Source: Liquidambar formosana
Taxonomy: Eukaryota > Streptophyta > Magnoliopsida > Saxifragales > Altingiaceae
Reading direction: 5' to 3'
Length of the DNA: 64,000 bases
Assembly (NCBI GenBank): GCA_039720395.1
Contig: JBBPBK010000087.1
Coordinates: 140,001-204,000, forward strand
Positions 11,257 through 23,034 of this stretch are shown piece by piece. How positions within the stretch are numbered: position 1 is the first letter of the stretch; every line of letters begins with the position of its first letter. Position numbers and translations under genes: made by a program. The notes beneath the pieces were generated by a model. The model was not told the origin of the DNA. It did no database searches and saw only the letters and a list, made by a program, of their open reading frames with translations.

Positions 11257-12604
11257 ACTACACCCTTAGGACTATTAGACTGTCTTCACAATCTAATAAG
11301 ACTATTGGTACACCTAAAATCATGAATACAGAAAACCAAGACCTGCCCAAGCCATTGAGGGAGTACTTCACCCCCTCCACATACACATCACCTTCCTGCA
11401 TTTGGCTACCCACTGTAACTGCTGCTCAATATGAGATTAGGTCTAGTGTGATCTAAATGCTTCCATCTTTCTACGGACTGAGAAATGAAAACGCCTATAA
11501 GCATCTTGATGAATTCCTTGAAATCTGTTCTACAGTCAAATTTTCAAATTTTTCTGATGATGCTCTCAGATTGAGGCTGTTTCCATTCTCACTTAAGGAT
11601 GATGCCAAAAACTGGCTTAACTCCTTAGAAGGCAACACAATTACCACGTGGAAACAAATGCAACAAGAATTCTTAAAGAAGTATTTTCACATAGGCAAGA
11701 CCAACCAAATTCGGCGAGCTATCATGAGTTTCTCACAACTCGATGGTGAGCAATTTCATTAGACTTGGGAAAGATTCAAAGACCTCATTCGTAAATTTCC
11801 TCATTATGCAGTGCCCAAGTGGCAACTGGTTCAATGCTTTTATGACGGTTTATCCACAAATCACCGTCAAATGGTGGATGCCTCTTGTGGCGGGACTTTC
11901 ATGATGAAAAGTGAAAACGAGGCTTGGGAATTGTTTGAGAATATTAGTGAGAATTCTTTTCAACATGTTGCGGCCTCTAGGAGTGAAAAACCAACATCTT
12001 CTAGTTCTCAAAAGAGAGGAGGTATCTATGAGGTAGGGCATTCCATAGATATCTATGGAAAGTGGATGCTTTATCTAAAAAGCTTGATCAATTGTTGTCC
12101 ATAGGACAAATCCCTACAACATCTTCTCAGCCTCCCACCTTACAAGAAGAATGTGCTTTATGTTCTAGCCGTGCTCACTTCATAAGTGAATGCCCAATGG
12201 CTTCCCAATTCCCTGAGTTTGTCCAAGAACAAGTCAATGCTGCTCAAGGATTCTCTAGACCGGGTAATGATCCTTTCTCTAATATCTATAACCCAGGATG
12301 GAGAAACCACCCCAATTTTTCTTGGAAACAAGCTCCAGGGAATTCATTTGCCCAATCTCAAAGGCCAAATTTGCCTAATACTCTCAACCCTTCTGGTTAT
12401 CAACCTATTCGACCACAGCAGCCATTCCCACACTCTAATCTTGCACCTCCAAGAAATCCATCTTTTGAGGAGAGAGTGTTGCAAAGCCTTCAAGGACTTG
12501 AGGCCAACACACAAATGCTACATTCCCATACTCAGTCAATAGCCAAGCTTGAAGCCCAAATCGAGCAACTAGCAAATGCTCTTAGTAGACGAGAGGAGGG
12601 ATAA
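11257..12604 (+). pseudogene. Athila-like gag, main part
   Basis: This is the capsid and nucleocapsid protein of the Athila-like element. The retrotransposon gag domain is seen in FPFSLKDDAKNWLNSLEG, WKQMQQEFLKKYF and a following WERFKDLIRKFPHY block. A CCHC knuckle, CALCSSRAHFISEC, is encoded at about 12152-12193. A proline- and asparagine-rich stretch and a short heptad-like tail (about 12470-12590) follow. Stops occur near 11454, 11760 and 12602, and the frame shifts near 12060, so it is not functional. It continues the short piece at 7445-7499 across the solo LTR. Confidence 0.88.
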
Positions 12605-14079
12605 CTTCCAAGCCAACCAGTGAACAATCCTAAGGGTCAATATTCCATAGAAAATTCACAGGCTGATGCCACTTACCAAGAGCAAGCAAAGGCAATCGTG
12701 ACCTTAAGGGATGGGCGAGTGATTGATACTAGGCCTGGAGTGGATGAGGAAAAGAATGGCCAGTCAGTTAGCAAGTCCAAGGATTTAGGGATTGAAAAAA
12801 TAAATGAATCAAAGAAGGATCCTCCTCTATCTCTTTCCACATCACCAAATCCTGTGGCAACACCATATTTGCCAAAAGCTCCTTTTCCCACTTGTCTTGA
12901 TGCACCTTCTCTTTTTGGAAAAAAAAGAACATCTATAGAAGACATGATGGAAATGTTCAAACAAGTGAAAATCAATCTTCCCCTTCTTGATGCCATCAAA
13001 CAAATCCTATCCTATGCCAAATTTCTCAAAGACCTTTGCACTCAAAAGCGCAAGACTCAGGCACAAGTGTCCAAGAAGGTGTTTCTAACCGAGCAAGTGA
13101 GTTTCATTTTGCAAAATAGCACTCCTCCCAAGTTTAAAGATCCAGGTGCTCCTACCATCTCATGTGTGATAGGAAATCATTCCATAGACAGGGCACTCCT
13201 AGACTTAGGGGCAAGTGTTAATCTCCTTCCTTATTCGGTATATGAGCAATTTGGGCTAGGTGAGTTGAAACCAACATCAGTTACTTTGCAATTAGCTGAT
13301 AGATCTGTTAAGCTGCCACGTGGAATAATTAAGGATGTTCTTGTTAAGGTAGATAGGTTCTACTTCCCTGTAGACTTTCTTATTCTTGATATGGAACCAG
13401 TATACAATCCAGGAAAACAAATTCTCGTCATCTTAGGTCGCCCTTTCTTAGCTACAGCTAATGCTTGCATCAATTGTAGGTCTGGAGTGATGGACTTGCC
13501 CTTTGGTAACATGAAAAACAAGGCTAAATGTGTTTGATGTTGCTCAACAACCTTCCAAGGAAGATGATTGTTTTGCAGTAGATGTCATCGATGGTTTAGT
13601 TGAAGAAGCCTTACCCTACATTTTAACCGAGGATCTATTGGAAGCATGTCTAGCTCATTTTAGCTATGATGAGTTTGATATTGAAAAATCCATTGAGGAA
13701 GTGACTGCTACGCTTGAACTACCACCCCTCCTGGATCATGCACCTTGGAAATCTAAATTTGAATATTTGCCTCTATTGTCTAGTGAACCTACCCTCTCCC
13801 TTCTACTAAAGTGCCTCCCGGACTTGAGTTGAAGCCACTCCTCGATACACTTAAGTATGCATTATTAGGACCTGATGACACCCTTCTAGTCATTATAGCA
13901 TCTAACTTGACTACTGAACAGGAAAGTCAACTTATGAGAATGCTTAAAGAATATATGGGTGCTATAGGATGGTCTGTGGTTGATTTAAAAGGGATCGACC
14001 CTTCCATTTGCATGCACCACATTCATCTTGAGGAGAATGCCAAGCCAATTCCTGAAATGCAAAGGATGTTAAATCCTAA
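12605..14079 (+). pseudogene. Athila-like protease and linker region
   Basis: An aspartic-protease-like motif LLDLGASVNLLPYSVYEQFG lies at about 13198-13257; the DLGAS form instead of DTGAS is usual in this lineage. ILGRPFLATANACI near 13430-13470 is the second half. The following acidic linker and the ELKPLLDTLKYALLG block (about 13826-13870) lead towards reverse transcriptase. The frame changes near 13530, 13811 and 14080, so the polyprotein is broken. Confidence 0.85.
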
Positions 14080-15402
14080 ATGAAGGAGGTTGTAAAAAAA
14101 GAAGTTGTGAAGTTATTAGATGCAGGTATCATATACCCCATCTCAGACAGTAAATGGGTAAGTCCTACTCAAGTGGTGCCCAAGAAGTCAGGAATTACTG
14201 TTGTTGAAAATGAAATTGGTGAGCTAGTTCCAACACGTACAATAACAGGTTGGCTTGTTTGCATTGATTATAGGAAGCTCAATTTGGATACTAGAAAAGA
14301 TCATTTCCCTCTACCCTACATCGATCAAATCTTAAAGAGATTAGCAAGCCAAAACTTCTACTGCTTTCTAGATGGTTATTCTAGATATAACCAAGTACCT
14401 GTTTTCCCCGATGACCAAGAGAAAACAACTTTCACCTGTCCTTTTGGCACATTTGCATATAGGCGTATGCCTTTTGGCTTATGCAATGCACCTGCTACTT
14501 TTCAGTGGTGTATGCTGTCTATTTTCTCTGACATGATGGAGAAATTTCTTGAAGTTTTCATAGATGATTTCTCAGTTTTGGGGATCACTTTTGATGATTG
14601 TCTCCAAAATCTCTCTAAAGTTCTTAAACGTTGCATAGAGACAAATCTTACTCTGAGTTGGGAAAAGAGTCATTTCATGGTTCAAAAAGGAATTGTTTTG
14701 GGACATATTGTGTCTTCTAGGGGGATAGAAGTAGACAAAGCCAAGGTTGATCTCATCTCTAGCCTTCCTCCCCCAGCATCTGTTAGGCAAGTGCGATCTT
14801 TTCTTAGTCATGCAGGATTCTATCGTCAATTCATCAAAGACTTTAGCAAAATCTCTCGACCCTTGTGCAATCTTCTTGTCAAGTATGTACCATTTATCTT
14901 TGATAAAGCCTGTTTGGAAGCCTTTGAGAAACTTTGCTCATTATTGTCCACTGCTCCCATTATTCAACCACCCAACTGGTCACTCCCTTTTGAGATTATG
15001 TGTGATGCATCCGACTATGCAGTTGGTGCAGTCTTGGGGCAACGGGTGAATAAAAAACCCTATGTCTTATACTACACTAGTAAAACTCTTTCTGATGCTC
15101 AATTGAATAATACCACAACAGAGAAAGAATTACTAGCTGTAGTATTTGCCCTTGATAAATTTCGATCCTATCGCCTAGGGTCCAAGGTTGTAGTGTTCTC
15201 TAATCATGCCACTTTATGGTATTTACTATCCAAAAAAGACACTAAACCTCGCCTCATTAAATAGATCTTGTTGCTACAAGAGTTTATTTTGGAGATTCGG
15301 GATAAAAAGGGATCAGAAAATGTGGTTGCAGATCATTTGTCTCGGATTCTAGTTGAACATTCTGGTACCAACTTACCAATACCAGATTCTTTCTCAGATG
15401 AG
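14080..15402 (+). pseudogene. Athila-like reverse transcriptase and RNase H
   Basis: Reverse transcriptase motifs are VCIDYRKLNLDTRKDHFPLP, FLDGYSRYNQV, FAYRRMPFGLCNAPATF and the catalytic FIDDFSVLG box (about 14556-14585), whose Asp pair is intact. RNase H follows with CDASDYAVGAVLGQ, TTTEKELLAVVFALDKFRSY and VVADHLSRI. An in-frame TAG at 15262-15264 splits RNase H and a TAA at 15403-15405 closes the region. Apart from these stops the frame runs without a shift from 14080 to 16737. Confidence 0.92.
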
Positions 15403-15405
15403 TAA

Positions 15406-16737
15406 TTATTTGAGGTTTCTCAGGTTAAATTACCATGGTTTGCTCATATTGTGAATTATCTTGCAGTTGGTCAAATCCCACCTCATTGGTCTAAGCAAGA
15501 CAACGATCAATTTTTTTCCCAAGTTAAGTTTTACCTATGGGAGGATCCAGAGCTGTTCAAATATTGCCCAGATCAAGTGATTCGAAAATGTGTCCCAGAA
15601 AATGAAACCAATAGTATCCTCACCTTTTGTCATTGCCTTGCCTGTGGAGGGCATTTCAGTGGAAAGAAGACTGCTGCTAAAGTCTTGCAAAGTGGGTTTT
15701 ATTGGCCTACTTTATTCAAAGATGCCCATGCATTTTGTCATGCCTGTGAAAGATGTCAACAAATGGGGTCCATTTCCCGACGTGACATGATGCCTCTGAA
15801 TCCCATCCTGGTGGTGGAAATCTTTGATGTTTGGGGTATTGATTTCATGGGTCCATTTCCATCTTCTTTTGGCTTTGAGTACATTCTGGTTGGGGTAGAT
15901 TATGTGTCAAAATGGGTGAAAGCGATTGCCACAAAAACAAATGACCACAAGGTTGTGGTCAAATTCCTTCAAGACAATATCTTTTGTCGTTTTGGCTTTC
16001 CGCGTGCTATAATTAGTGATAGGGGTAAACACTTTAACAATCGGCCTTTTGAGGCTTTGGTTCGCAAGTACTCCATTACCCATAAAGTTGCCACCCCATA
16101 TCATCCCCAAACTAGTGGACAAGTCAAAGTTTCTAATAGGGAAATCAAAAACATCCTTCAGAAAACGGTTAGACCTGATAGAAAAGACTGGTCCTTACGC
16201 TTGAATGATGCTTTGTGGGCTTGTCGTACTGCCTATAAGACTCCTATAGGTATGTCCCCATCCCGTTTAGTGTTTAGTAAAGCTTGTCATTTACCAGATG
16301 AGCTAGAACATAGGGCACTTTGGGCTGTGAAGAAGTTTAACTTTGATTTAGCTGATGTGGGCTTACACCGAAAACTTTAAATCAGTGAATTGGAAGAGAT
16401 ACGCAATGATGCGTATGAGAATGCTAGGATTTACAAGAATAGGACTAAAGCTTTTCATGATAAACACATCAATAGAAAGTCTTTTGAAACCAATCAAAAG
16501 GTGTGGCTTTTCAACTCTAAGTTACGCTTCTTTCCTAGTAAGTTGAGATCTAGATGGGACGGCCCTTTTGTTGTTAACCAGGTTTTTCCCCATGGTGCTG
16601 TTGAAATTTTAAATCCACGTGATGGTTCTATGTTTAAGGTCAATGGCCAAAGACTAAAACCATATGTGGAAGGAGACATAGATAAAGAGCTCATTAAATC
16701 CATAAATTTGGTGGATCCTGAATATGTTACTGTTTAA
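15406..16737 (+). pseudogene. Athila-like integrase
   Basis: This enzyme inserts the DNA copy into the genome. The N-terminal zinc motif is seen as [15 protein letters not shown] and CHACERCQ. The core holds the three acidic positions in context: [23 protein letters not shown] and [16 protein letters not shown]. An in-frame TAA at 16378-16380 cuts the protein. The C-terminal part (RWDGPFVVNQVFPHGAVEI and NGQRLKPY) continues in the same frame to 16737. There is no chromodomain, as expected for Athila/Tat. Confidence 0.92.
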
Positions 16738-16776
16738 ATTCACTAATAGCCTTGGAATCTGGCTTTAAAAGACCAT

Positions 16777-16807
<31 letters not shown>

Positions 16808-17497
16808 TTTTTGTCTAACCTATTTTCTTTGTGTGTTTTATTTTTATTTGATTGATGAGTTTATTTTTCACAGCTAATTAATTTTGTAGGCTTGTTTGTT
16901 TTCTATTAAAGGTACTCTCCACGATTTCTATTACTTTGTTTTTCATTGTTTACATTGAGGACAATGTAAATTTTAAGTTGGGGGGAGGGAATTTTGGTGT
17001 TGTAAAAATAAATAAATTAAAAATTAAAAAAAAAAAGGACTTTTCTATAAATATCATGGCTATTCCTCCCCAAAACCCTTATCTCTGCAACGATGAATGG
17101 GTTTTTCACTTTCATGCTCCCCTGGTACCTAGTTATCATTCCACTCATCTTCTGGATATTGGAATATTGTGTACATGAGGAGATTCCAATTATGCCAGTG
17201 GCCCCATTTCTGGTCTTTCTTGAAATTTTGCCATGTTATTTATTGCTGGTGTATGTTTTGTATTTTCGATAATTATTTTTTTATTTTATTTTGATTTGTC
17301 TGTTTAGAAGTTGTGCTACATCTTCCAGTGTGTTATCTATTTATGAATAGTATTTTGTTGTGTTCATTCATTCTGTGTGCTATTTTATCTGTTTGTTCTT
17401 TGAGTTTAGCAAATAAAACCATTTTCATTCTAGTAGCAGCAATAACAAAAACCAAAAAAAAAAAAAAAAAAAAAAAAAAAGAGAGAGAAGAAAAATG
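16738..17497 (+). other. Athila-like 3' non-coding region, proximal part
   Basis: This is non-coding sequence between integrase and the antisense ORF. It holds a (TTTA)n run at about 16773-16810, the phrase TTAAGTTGGGGGGAGGG (16971-16987), which resembles the polypurine tract at 19631-19649, and a poly(A) tract at 17456-17480. I see no gene on the plus strand. Confidence 0.6.
16974..16989 (+). promoter_or_regulatory. Internal purine-rich tract resembling a second polypurine tract
   Basis: AGTTGGGGGGAGGGAA repeats the AGTTGGGGGG core of the tract that primes plus-strand synthesis next to the 3' LTR. Some retroelements use a central polypurine tract. Here only the sequence likeness is seen; use is inferred. 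Confidence 0.4.
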
Positions 17498-18055
17498 CTA
17501 CTCCATAGTAGCATTCTGAGAAGGATTGGGAGAATCAACACTAGGTTCTCTCTGAACCCTATCCAAGAGTCTTTCAAGTTGCCCCCGAATTTGATCCTCG
17601 AGCCCTTCTAGCTCCACAACTCTGGGTTCATGACCCCTAGCATAGGAGTCCACCAGTCTTTTCAATTCTCTGTTCTTTGCTCTCAAGATCCTCATCCTCC
17701 GATGGGACCCAGTAAGCAGTTGCTGAAGGTTTAGTACTTGATCTCTTAACCCCTGCACTTCCATAGTCCTGGCGTGCAAACGCCGAGCCATGTTGGAAGT
17801 GACTGTAACAGCTTGGACACTTAGAGCCATGGAATCTCTTATAACGTCAATATCAGACCTTTCACTCAGAATCCTCTTGTCACGAGGAGTAACGAGATTT
17901 GCAGCCATTGCTGTGGTATTTGCAAAATTATACATAAGGGAATCATTGACTGTGATAGGTTGGTTTTGGGAGTTTAGGAATGTTGGTTGCCAAACTTCTG
18001 GTTTTGGCACCACGTTTAGGTTAGGGCGATTGTGGGAAGCAGAAGATGAAGCCAT
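17498..18055 (-). CDS. Antisense coiled-coil ORF of the Athila-like element
   Basis: This 185-codon uninterrupted ORF lies opposite to gag-pol in the 3' part of the element. I start it at ATG 18055 (MASSSASHNRPNLNVVPKPE); the open frame continues upstream to 18175, but that part looks like a leader. The N-terminal half is polar with VWQPTFLNSQNQPITV and LVTPRDKRILSERSD. The C-terminal half (VQGLRDQVLNLQQLLTG to DQIRGQLERLLDRV) is rich in Leu, Arg and Glu with heptad-like spacing, so a coiled coil is likely. There is no signal peptide or membrane segment. Extra ORFs, including antisense ones, are known in Athila/Tat elements, but their function is not known to me. All sense ORFs of this copy are broken while this one is open. 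Confidence 0.7.
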   Translation of the reverse strand: MASSSASHNRPNLNVVPKPEVWQPTFLNSQNQPITVNDSLMYNFANTTAMAANLVTPRDKRILSERSDIDVIRDSMALSVQAVTVTSNMARRLHARTMEVQGLRDQVLNLQQLLTGSHRRMRILRAKNRELKRLVDSYARGHEPRVVELEGLEDQIRGQLERLLDRVQREPSVDSPNPSQNATME

Positions 18056-19630
18056 GAGATTAGTGAGAGGGAGGTTTAGAGAAAGTGAGGCTTTTAAGGA
18101 TTGAAGGATTGAAGGAGAGTTTTTGAATTCCTGCAATCGATCTCTGGGTTTTAAAACCCACCCAACAAGAGTCAAAAAGCAGGGTTCAATGATCGATGCA
18201 CTGTGGGAAAATTTGGCACGCTATCAGACATTAAGGATTAAATAATCCTCTAAATCCTCTCGAGACCTGCAATAATCTACCATTACTATTGCTTTATTAA
18301 TAAAATAGTCACATCTCAATATTGCAGCCTTCCAATTATAGTCAGCAGTCAAAGTTTTAGGCGGTTGGGTGAGAGAGTAGGTTTTCGGGTTTGGGTTCAA
18401 AGGTTTGGGTATACCAAGTCTTGGATGTCCGTATGAGCCCATCAGCCGTTATTGGGCCACTAGCCCATTATTCGCCCACCAATAGGAATAGGAGGCCCAA
18501 GTGTATTTAAAATTTTAAAAAAAAAAAAATCTAAATGGATGCTTCTAGATCATGATTTTGCATTCAAATAATGTTCATGGAATGACTCTAAATTTTGGAT
18601 TAGTATCATTCATGAAATTAAACTTTTGAGCACACGTCATTAGATTGGCAATTCTAGTTTAGTCCTTTATATTTATGTTTGCATAGAGAATTTATCACTT
18701 GTATATCTAATTGCACAATCACATTTGTTCATTTTGTGGGGTTAAACTTGTTAATCTTTGATGAGTTGAATAAACCGCAAATAAGTGACCTTGGCAACAG
18801 CTCTTAACTTTGTGTTTATCTATAAAAAAAAAAAAAAAAAAAAAAAAGAAGAAGAAAAAGAATGTGTGCTGGTGTCATACTACTCACCTAGTAACCGAGC
18901 CTCTTGCCTCACTAAGCAATGAGTATTCGCGTCAAACAGTGAGTAGTCTAGTAGAATTATGGGTGTAACTAGTTTGGGTTCGTAGCCTTTTTAACTTGAG
19001 TAAGTAAGCCCATAGGGGTGTCTCTACACCTAGTGCCCTAAAGCCAATTGGTTTGGGAGTCATTGGCCCAATGCTCATTACATGGGTTAATTAGAAAGCT
19101 TAATGGACCTGAATATTGTACCCAACCAAAAAAAAAAAAAAAAGTGTTGTTATTATTATTTGTGTGCGTATTAAGCTGAAGCCTTGGTTTACCTTGCTAC
19201 GGTGAATTTAACATATTAAGGAATGCTGATATGTTGGAGGCCACACATTTGTATAAGAATTCACTTTACACCAGATGAACTTGTGATAAATTTCTATTTG
19301 AGCACAAGTGGATTGGAATTTACTAGATTGGTAAAAAAAATATACTGTTCAACTGTTTAATTTCAATGAATGAGAATTTTTCGTTTGAGTTAGCAAGATA
19401 TTATCTAAATGCAAAATCATGAACAGCATCCGTGATAATAAAAGATGTTTGTGGGTGTCATCACTGGAAGCCCTCACGAGACTATAACTCATCCACTAGG
19501 GGAAACCTAGGGGTTTAAAGGCTTATTGCATACGCTAAATGCAATCGCATTACCTGTGAAAATGGACTAGTTAGTTTTTGTTTTATTTTGTTTGTTTTAT
19601 TTTATTTTGCTTTGCTCGAGGACTAGCAAA
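18056..19630. other. Athila-like 3' non-coding region, distal part and possible antisense promoter
   Basis: No sense gene is seen. The 18056-18490 part lies just upstream of the antisense ORF and could hold its promoter; no firm TATA box was chosen. Poly(A) runs occur at 18508-18528, 18820-18846 and 19126-19143. The remainder is AT-rich and typical of the long 3' region of Athila/Tat elements. Confidence 0.5.
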
Positions 19631-19649
19631 GTGTAAGTTGGGGGGTATT
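19631..19649 (+). promoter_or_regulatory. Polypurine tract before the 3' LTR
   Basis: GTGTAAGTTGGGGGGTATT directly precedes the TG of the 3' LTR. Its place and G-run fit the plus-strand primer site. Confidence 0.75.
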
Positions 19650-21009
19650 TGATAAGTACAAAATATTCATTGAAACTACTCTCTAATTTATATTTTCTAG
19701 TTATTTTATTATATTTAATTTGGTGTGTTTAAAGTGTTCTTGATTTATTGCAGGGCTGTTGAGTTTATACCAGAAAAGATGACAATCAGGACTACTTAAG
19801 CATAAATGCAACTTGAAATGGGTTTCTCACTTGCCTAAAATTTCATGGAGCTGCAACAAGAGTTGGGTCAACAATTTTGAAGATTTGAGCAGTTGAAATT
19901 CAAAGTTAAGCAAAGAAATTCATGATCCCAAAATCAGCAGCAAATCTGGACAGATTGACCAAGTTTTGGTAATCTGGCCATAACTTGTGATTCCCATATC
20001 CGATTTGGGTGAAATTTGTGGCTCTAGAAAGAGGACTTAAATAACTACAATTGTTTAGTTTATGGCAGTTCCTGATTCAAACGTCTTCCAAGTCAAAAAT
20101 GAGCTGAAAGTGGACTTATTTGCAAAAAATCTGAATCTGGTAGCATTTGTCAAAGTAAGAACATGGGCAGCCAAGAATTCAAAGAAAGTGGGCATTACTT
20201 TTGACTTATGGGATCAGCTGGATCCTTTCCCCATCTCCTATAAATACCAAGGGAATTCACATAACAAAAAAGAGAGAGGAGGAGGTACAAAGACAGCAAA
20301 GGGGAGAGACTAGTTCTTGGTTATCTACATAGCCAACTAATCTTTGTCTTAGGGTGGAGATGAAGTCCTAATCAAGTATTGTGTATTTTATTGTATTGTG
20401 TTGTTGATTTGATTATTTGTGTATGAGGATTGCATAACTAGGAGGATTGTATTATTGATACAATTGGTTTTAGTGTTTTTATCTTAAATTGTGTTTAATT
20501 TCTGTGATTTTAAATACAATGGTTATGCAATGGTTTTCACTGTATATCTATTTGGAGATTAAGATGATTCATGCTTAGACAAGATGAATCGTGCTTACAA
20601 ATTAGTTTAGAGTAGAGTAGGTGAGACGGTTCTTGCTATATCTTTGATGAGTTATGCCTAATTTACAAATATATGAACCTTTCTTGATGATGTCATTGGG
20701 CTTGTAGCTACAATGAGTCTTGCTCATACCAAATTATAACTTTTTGAAACACGTTATAATAAGAGCATTTTTATACAAGATTAGTGGTGGATTCGAGACC
20801 CTAAGTATTTCCTTTCTTGAAGAAAATATAAATTTATTTTGCTTGCATTCCATAGAGTTCAAAACTACAAAAATCATCTTTGTGAATTATTTTAGTATTC
20901 AGTTTTCAAAATTAAAATAATCCTAGTACAGTCCCTGTGGTACGACACCCGTACTACCACTATATACAAATTTTTTGCATCCTACGGGTAATTGATTTTG
21001 ACACGATCA
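19650..21009 (+). repeat. 3' LTR of the Athila-like element
   Basis: It is 1360 bp, starts TGATAAGTACAAAA and ends GACACGATCA, followed by the right GATAT duplication (21010-21014). It has the same length as the 5' LTR, with scattered substitutions and balanced small indels. Confidence 0.95.
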
Positions 21010-21014
21010 GATAT

Positions 21015-21738
21015 GTTACGAGCCTGTGTAAGAGATTTTGAAACTACCTGGGAGACTCATCTACCATTAGTTGAGTTTGCATACAATAATAGCTATCAGT
21101 CTAGTAATTGTATGGCACTGTTCGAAGCTCTTTATGGAAGACCCTATCGATCACCTACATGTTGGGCTGAAGTAGGAGATAGTGTATTACTTGGACCAAA
21201 AATCGTACGTGAAAGCACTGAGAAGATAGTCATCATCAAAGATCGACTATGAGTGGCCCAAAGTCGACAAAAGAGTTATGTAGATCGAAAGCGGAAGGAT
21301 TTAGAGTTCAAAGAAGGGGACCAAGTGATTCTTAAAGTATCTCCCATCCGAAGTATTATGCCATTTGGGAAGAAAAAGGGAAAGCTATCACCAAGATTTA
21401 TTGGACCCTTTAAGATTATTGAGAAGATTGGGAAAGTAGCCTATCGACTTGAGTTACCACTTGAACTATCAGGAGTTCATAATGTTTTCTACATATCCAT
21501 GTTGAGGAAATGTGTACATGATCCTTCTCACATGATTGACTTTAGTGATTTGGAAATCAACAAAGATGTGACATACAATGAAGGGCCTGTTAGCATTTTG
21601 GACTATGAAATCAATAAATTACGAAATAAGGAAATTCCTTTGGTGAAAGTACAATGGAACCATCTTGATGAGAACGAGGCATCTTGGGAATTGGAGTCAG
21701 AAATGCGAAAGAAATATCCTCAATTGTTCAATAATTAG
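21015..21738 (+). pseudogene. Chromovirus integrase C-terminus with chromodomain
   Basis: This resumes the integrase cut at 5349. The end of the core reads WETHLPLVEFAYNNSYQSS, then FEALYGRPYRSP. A linker, KGKLSPRFIGPFKIIEKIG, and YISMLRKCVHDPSHMIDFSD follow. The final part, GPVSILDYEINKLRNKEIP to WELESEMRKKYPQLF, is a chromodomain of the type carried by Tekay/Del elements, thought to guide integration to modified chromatin. One in-frame TGA at about 21250-21252 breaks it. The stop is at 21736-21738. Confidence 0.93.
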
Positions 21739-21784
21739 GTATGTCTAAATTTCGAGGACGAAATTTCTTTTAACGATGGTAGAT

Positions 21785-23034
21785 TGTAACAACCCTAAAT
21801 AAATATTTTAATTTAAACAACTATAAATATATATATAATTAATAATAATTCACAACATAATTTTATAAAGATAGATATAATATTCATCAGGTTGTGTTTA
21901 TGGAATTAAAGATGATAAGAATTTTATTTATAAAGATTGATTAGGATTTTAATTAAGATATTAGGTCTTTTTTTTTCGGAAAAAAAAAAAAAAAAAACAG
22001 AATTTTATTCAAAATGCTAAGGCTCTGTTTGGCTACTAAAAAAGTGATTATCTTTCCTTTAAATGCCTTAAGCATTATTAAATAATTTCTAAAAATAATA
22101 ATAATTGTTGTTTTGAAAATAAATTAAATTTTCACAACTAAAAATTATATTTATAATCAATTGTTTATCTTCTTTGATTGGTTAATAAACCATAGTTTTA
22201 AGAAATACATTAATAAATAAATAAATAAATAATGAAATTAAGCACATGTTGTTGATATTGGAGATATAATTTTTAAATGATGGAATTTTAGGGACCCTTA
22301 AGACCTTATGTACTAATTTTTTATTCAGTCCAATAATTGTGGCACATTTTTCTATTGAGATAATGCTATTTTTATAGCATGAATTATTGTTGTTATTATT
22401 TTGGATACTAATGAATTGTGGAGTGGTCAGCCGGGGCGGATCCAGTCAAGTATGCCCTGCAGTTAGTGCACTAATATACTGAGTCATTGAGCAAGTGGGC
22501 CATGACTAGTATACACATATGATAGGGACATATGTACTGTGGCTGTAATAACACGCATGTACGGCAAGAGGCCTGTGTGGGTTATTTTTATTTGTATTTT
22601 GCAGGTTGTAGATAGCAATAGAAGCTCAGGTATGAAAATTTTTATATTGAAAAAAATAGTAGAATAATGTGCCACAATATGAATGTGCGTTTTGAATCAT
22701 TATAAAATGATTATTTTTGTGCTAAAATTAATACTGAATTAAAATAGATGTTATTCTTACTGAGTTGTATAGCTCACCCTTATTATAATAAATTTTTCAG
22801 GCTGATGAGGAAATGATTGAAAGAAGTAGAAAAGCTTTGGCTTGCGCATATAAAGAGAAACTTTATGATGTATTATTTGTACTCTATAGTTGATAAGTTA
22901 AAGTTTGTAAAGAATTATTATGGAGATGTGTGGTTATACCTTTTATGTATAATAAATTAGTATCTATATTATGTTTGATGGATGAATATTTCGATTTATT
23001 TTCTTTTAAGTTGCGTGATATTATGAGTGTTACA
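21785..23034 (+). repeat. 3' LTR of the chromovirus
   Basis: The LTR starts TGTAACAACCC a few dozen bases after the chromodomain stop and the usual TTTCGAGGACGAAATTTC phrase (21749-21766). It ends GAGTGTTACA at 23034, so TGTAAC and GTTACA are mirror ends. The 1250-bp body is AT-rich without ORFs. Chitinase-like sequence begins immediately after it. No polypurine tract as clean as usual is seen before it. Confidence 0.88.

Larger units (their letters stand above)
5350..21009 (+). mobile_element. Athila/Tat-like Ty3/gypsy retrotransposon, full length with one nested solo LTR
   Basis: Two 1360-bp LTRs (5350-6709 and 19650-21009) flank a complete internal region: tRNA-Asp-type primer site, gag, protease, reverse transcriptase, RNase H, integrase, a long 3' non-coding part with an antisense ORF, and a polypurine tract. 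The 5-bp target duplication GATAT is perfect. The gag and protease style (DLGASVNLLP) and the primer site fit the Athila side of the Athila/Tat group. Several frameshifts and stops mean that the copy is dead, though the LTRs differ only by a few percent by eye. Without the nested solo LTR (7500-11251) it is about 11.9 kb. Confidence 0.95.
1..23034 (+). mobile_element. Tekay/Del-like Ty3/gypsy chromovirus, 5'-truncated by window edge, heavily nested
   Basis: Pieces of one element occur in order on the plus strand: gag zinc knuckles, protease, reverse transcriptase, RNase H, integrase, integrase C-terminus with chromodomain, then a 3' LTR. This order and the chromodomain are those of plant chromoviruses of the Tekay/Del type. 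Two large insertions interrupt it, at 863-3206 and 5350-21009; mentally removing them restores frame continuity at both junctions. Several stops in RNase H and integrase show that it is dead. Its 3' LTR abuts a chitinase pseudogene, so the element landed in that pseudogene. The 5' LTR and target-site duplication lie outside the window and cannot be checked. Confidence 0.9.

Noticed and set aside
12673..12999. 108-codon minus-strand ORF opposite the Athila-like protease region
   Set aside because: It is a shadow of the sense coding frame with no own features, unlike the antisense ORF at 17498-18055.
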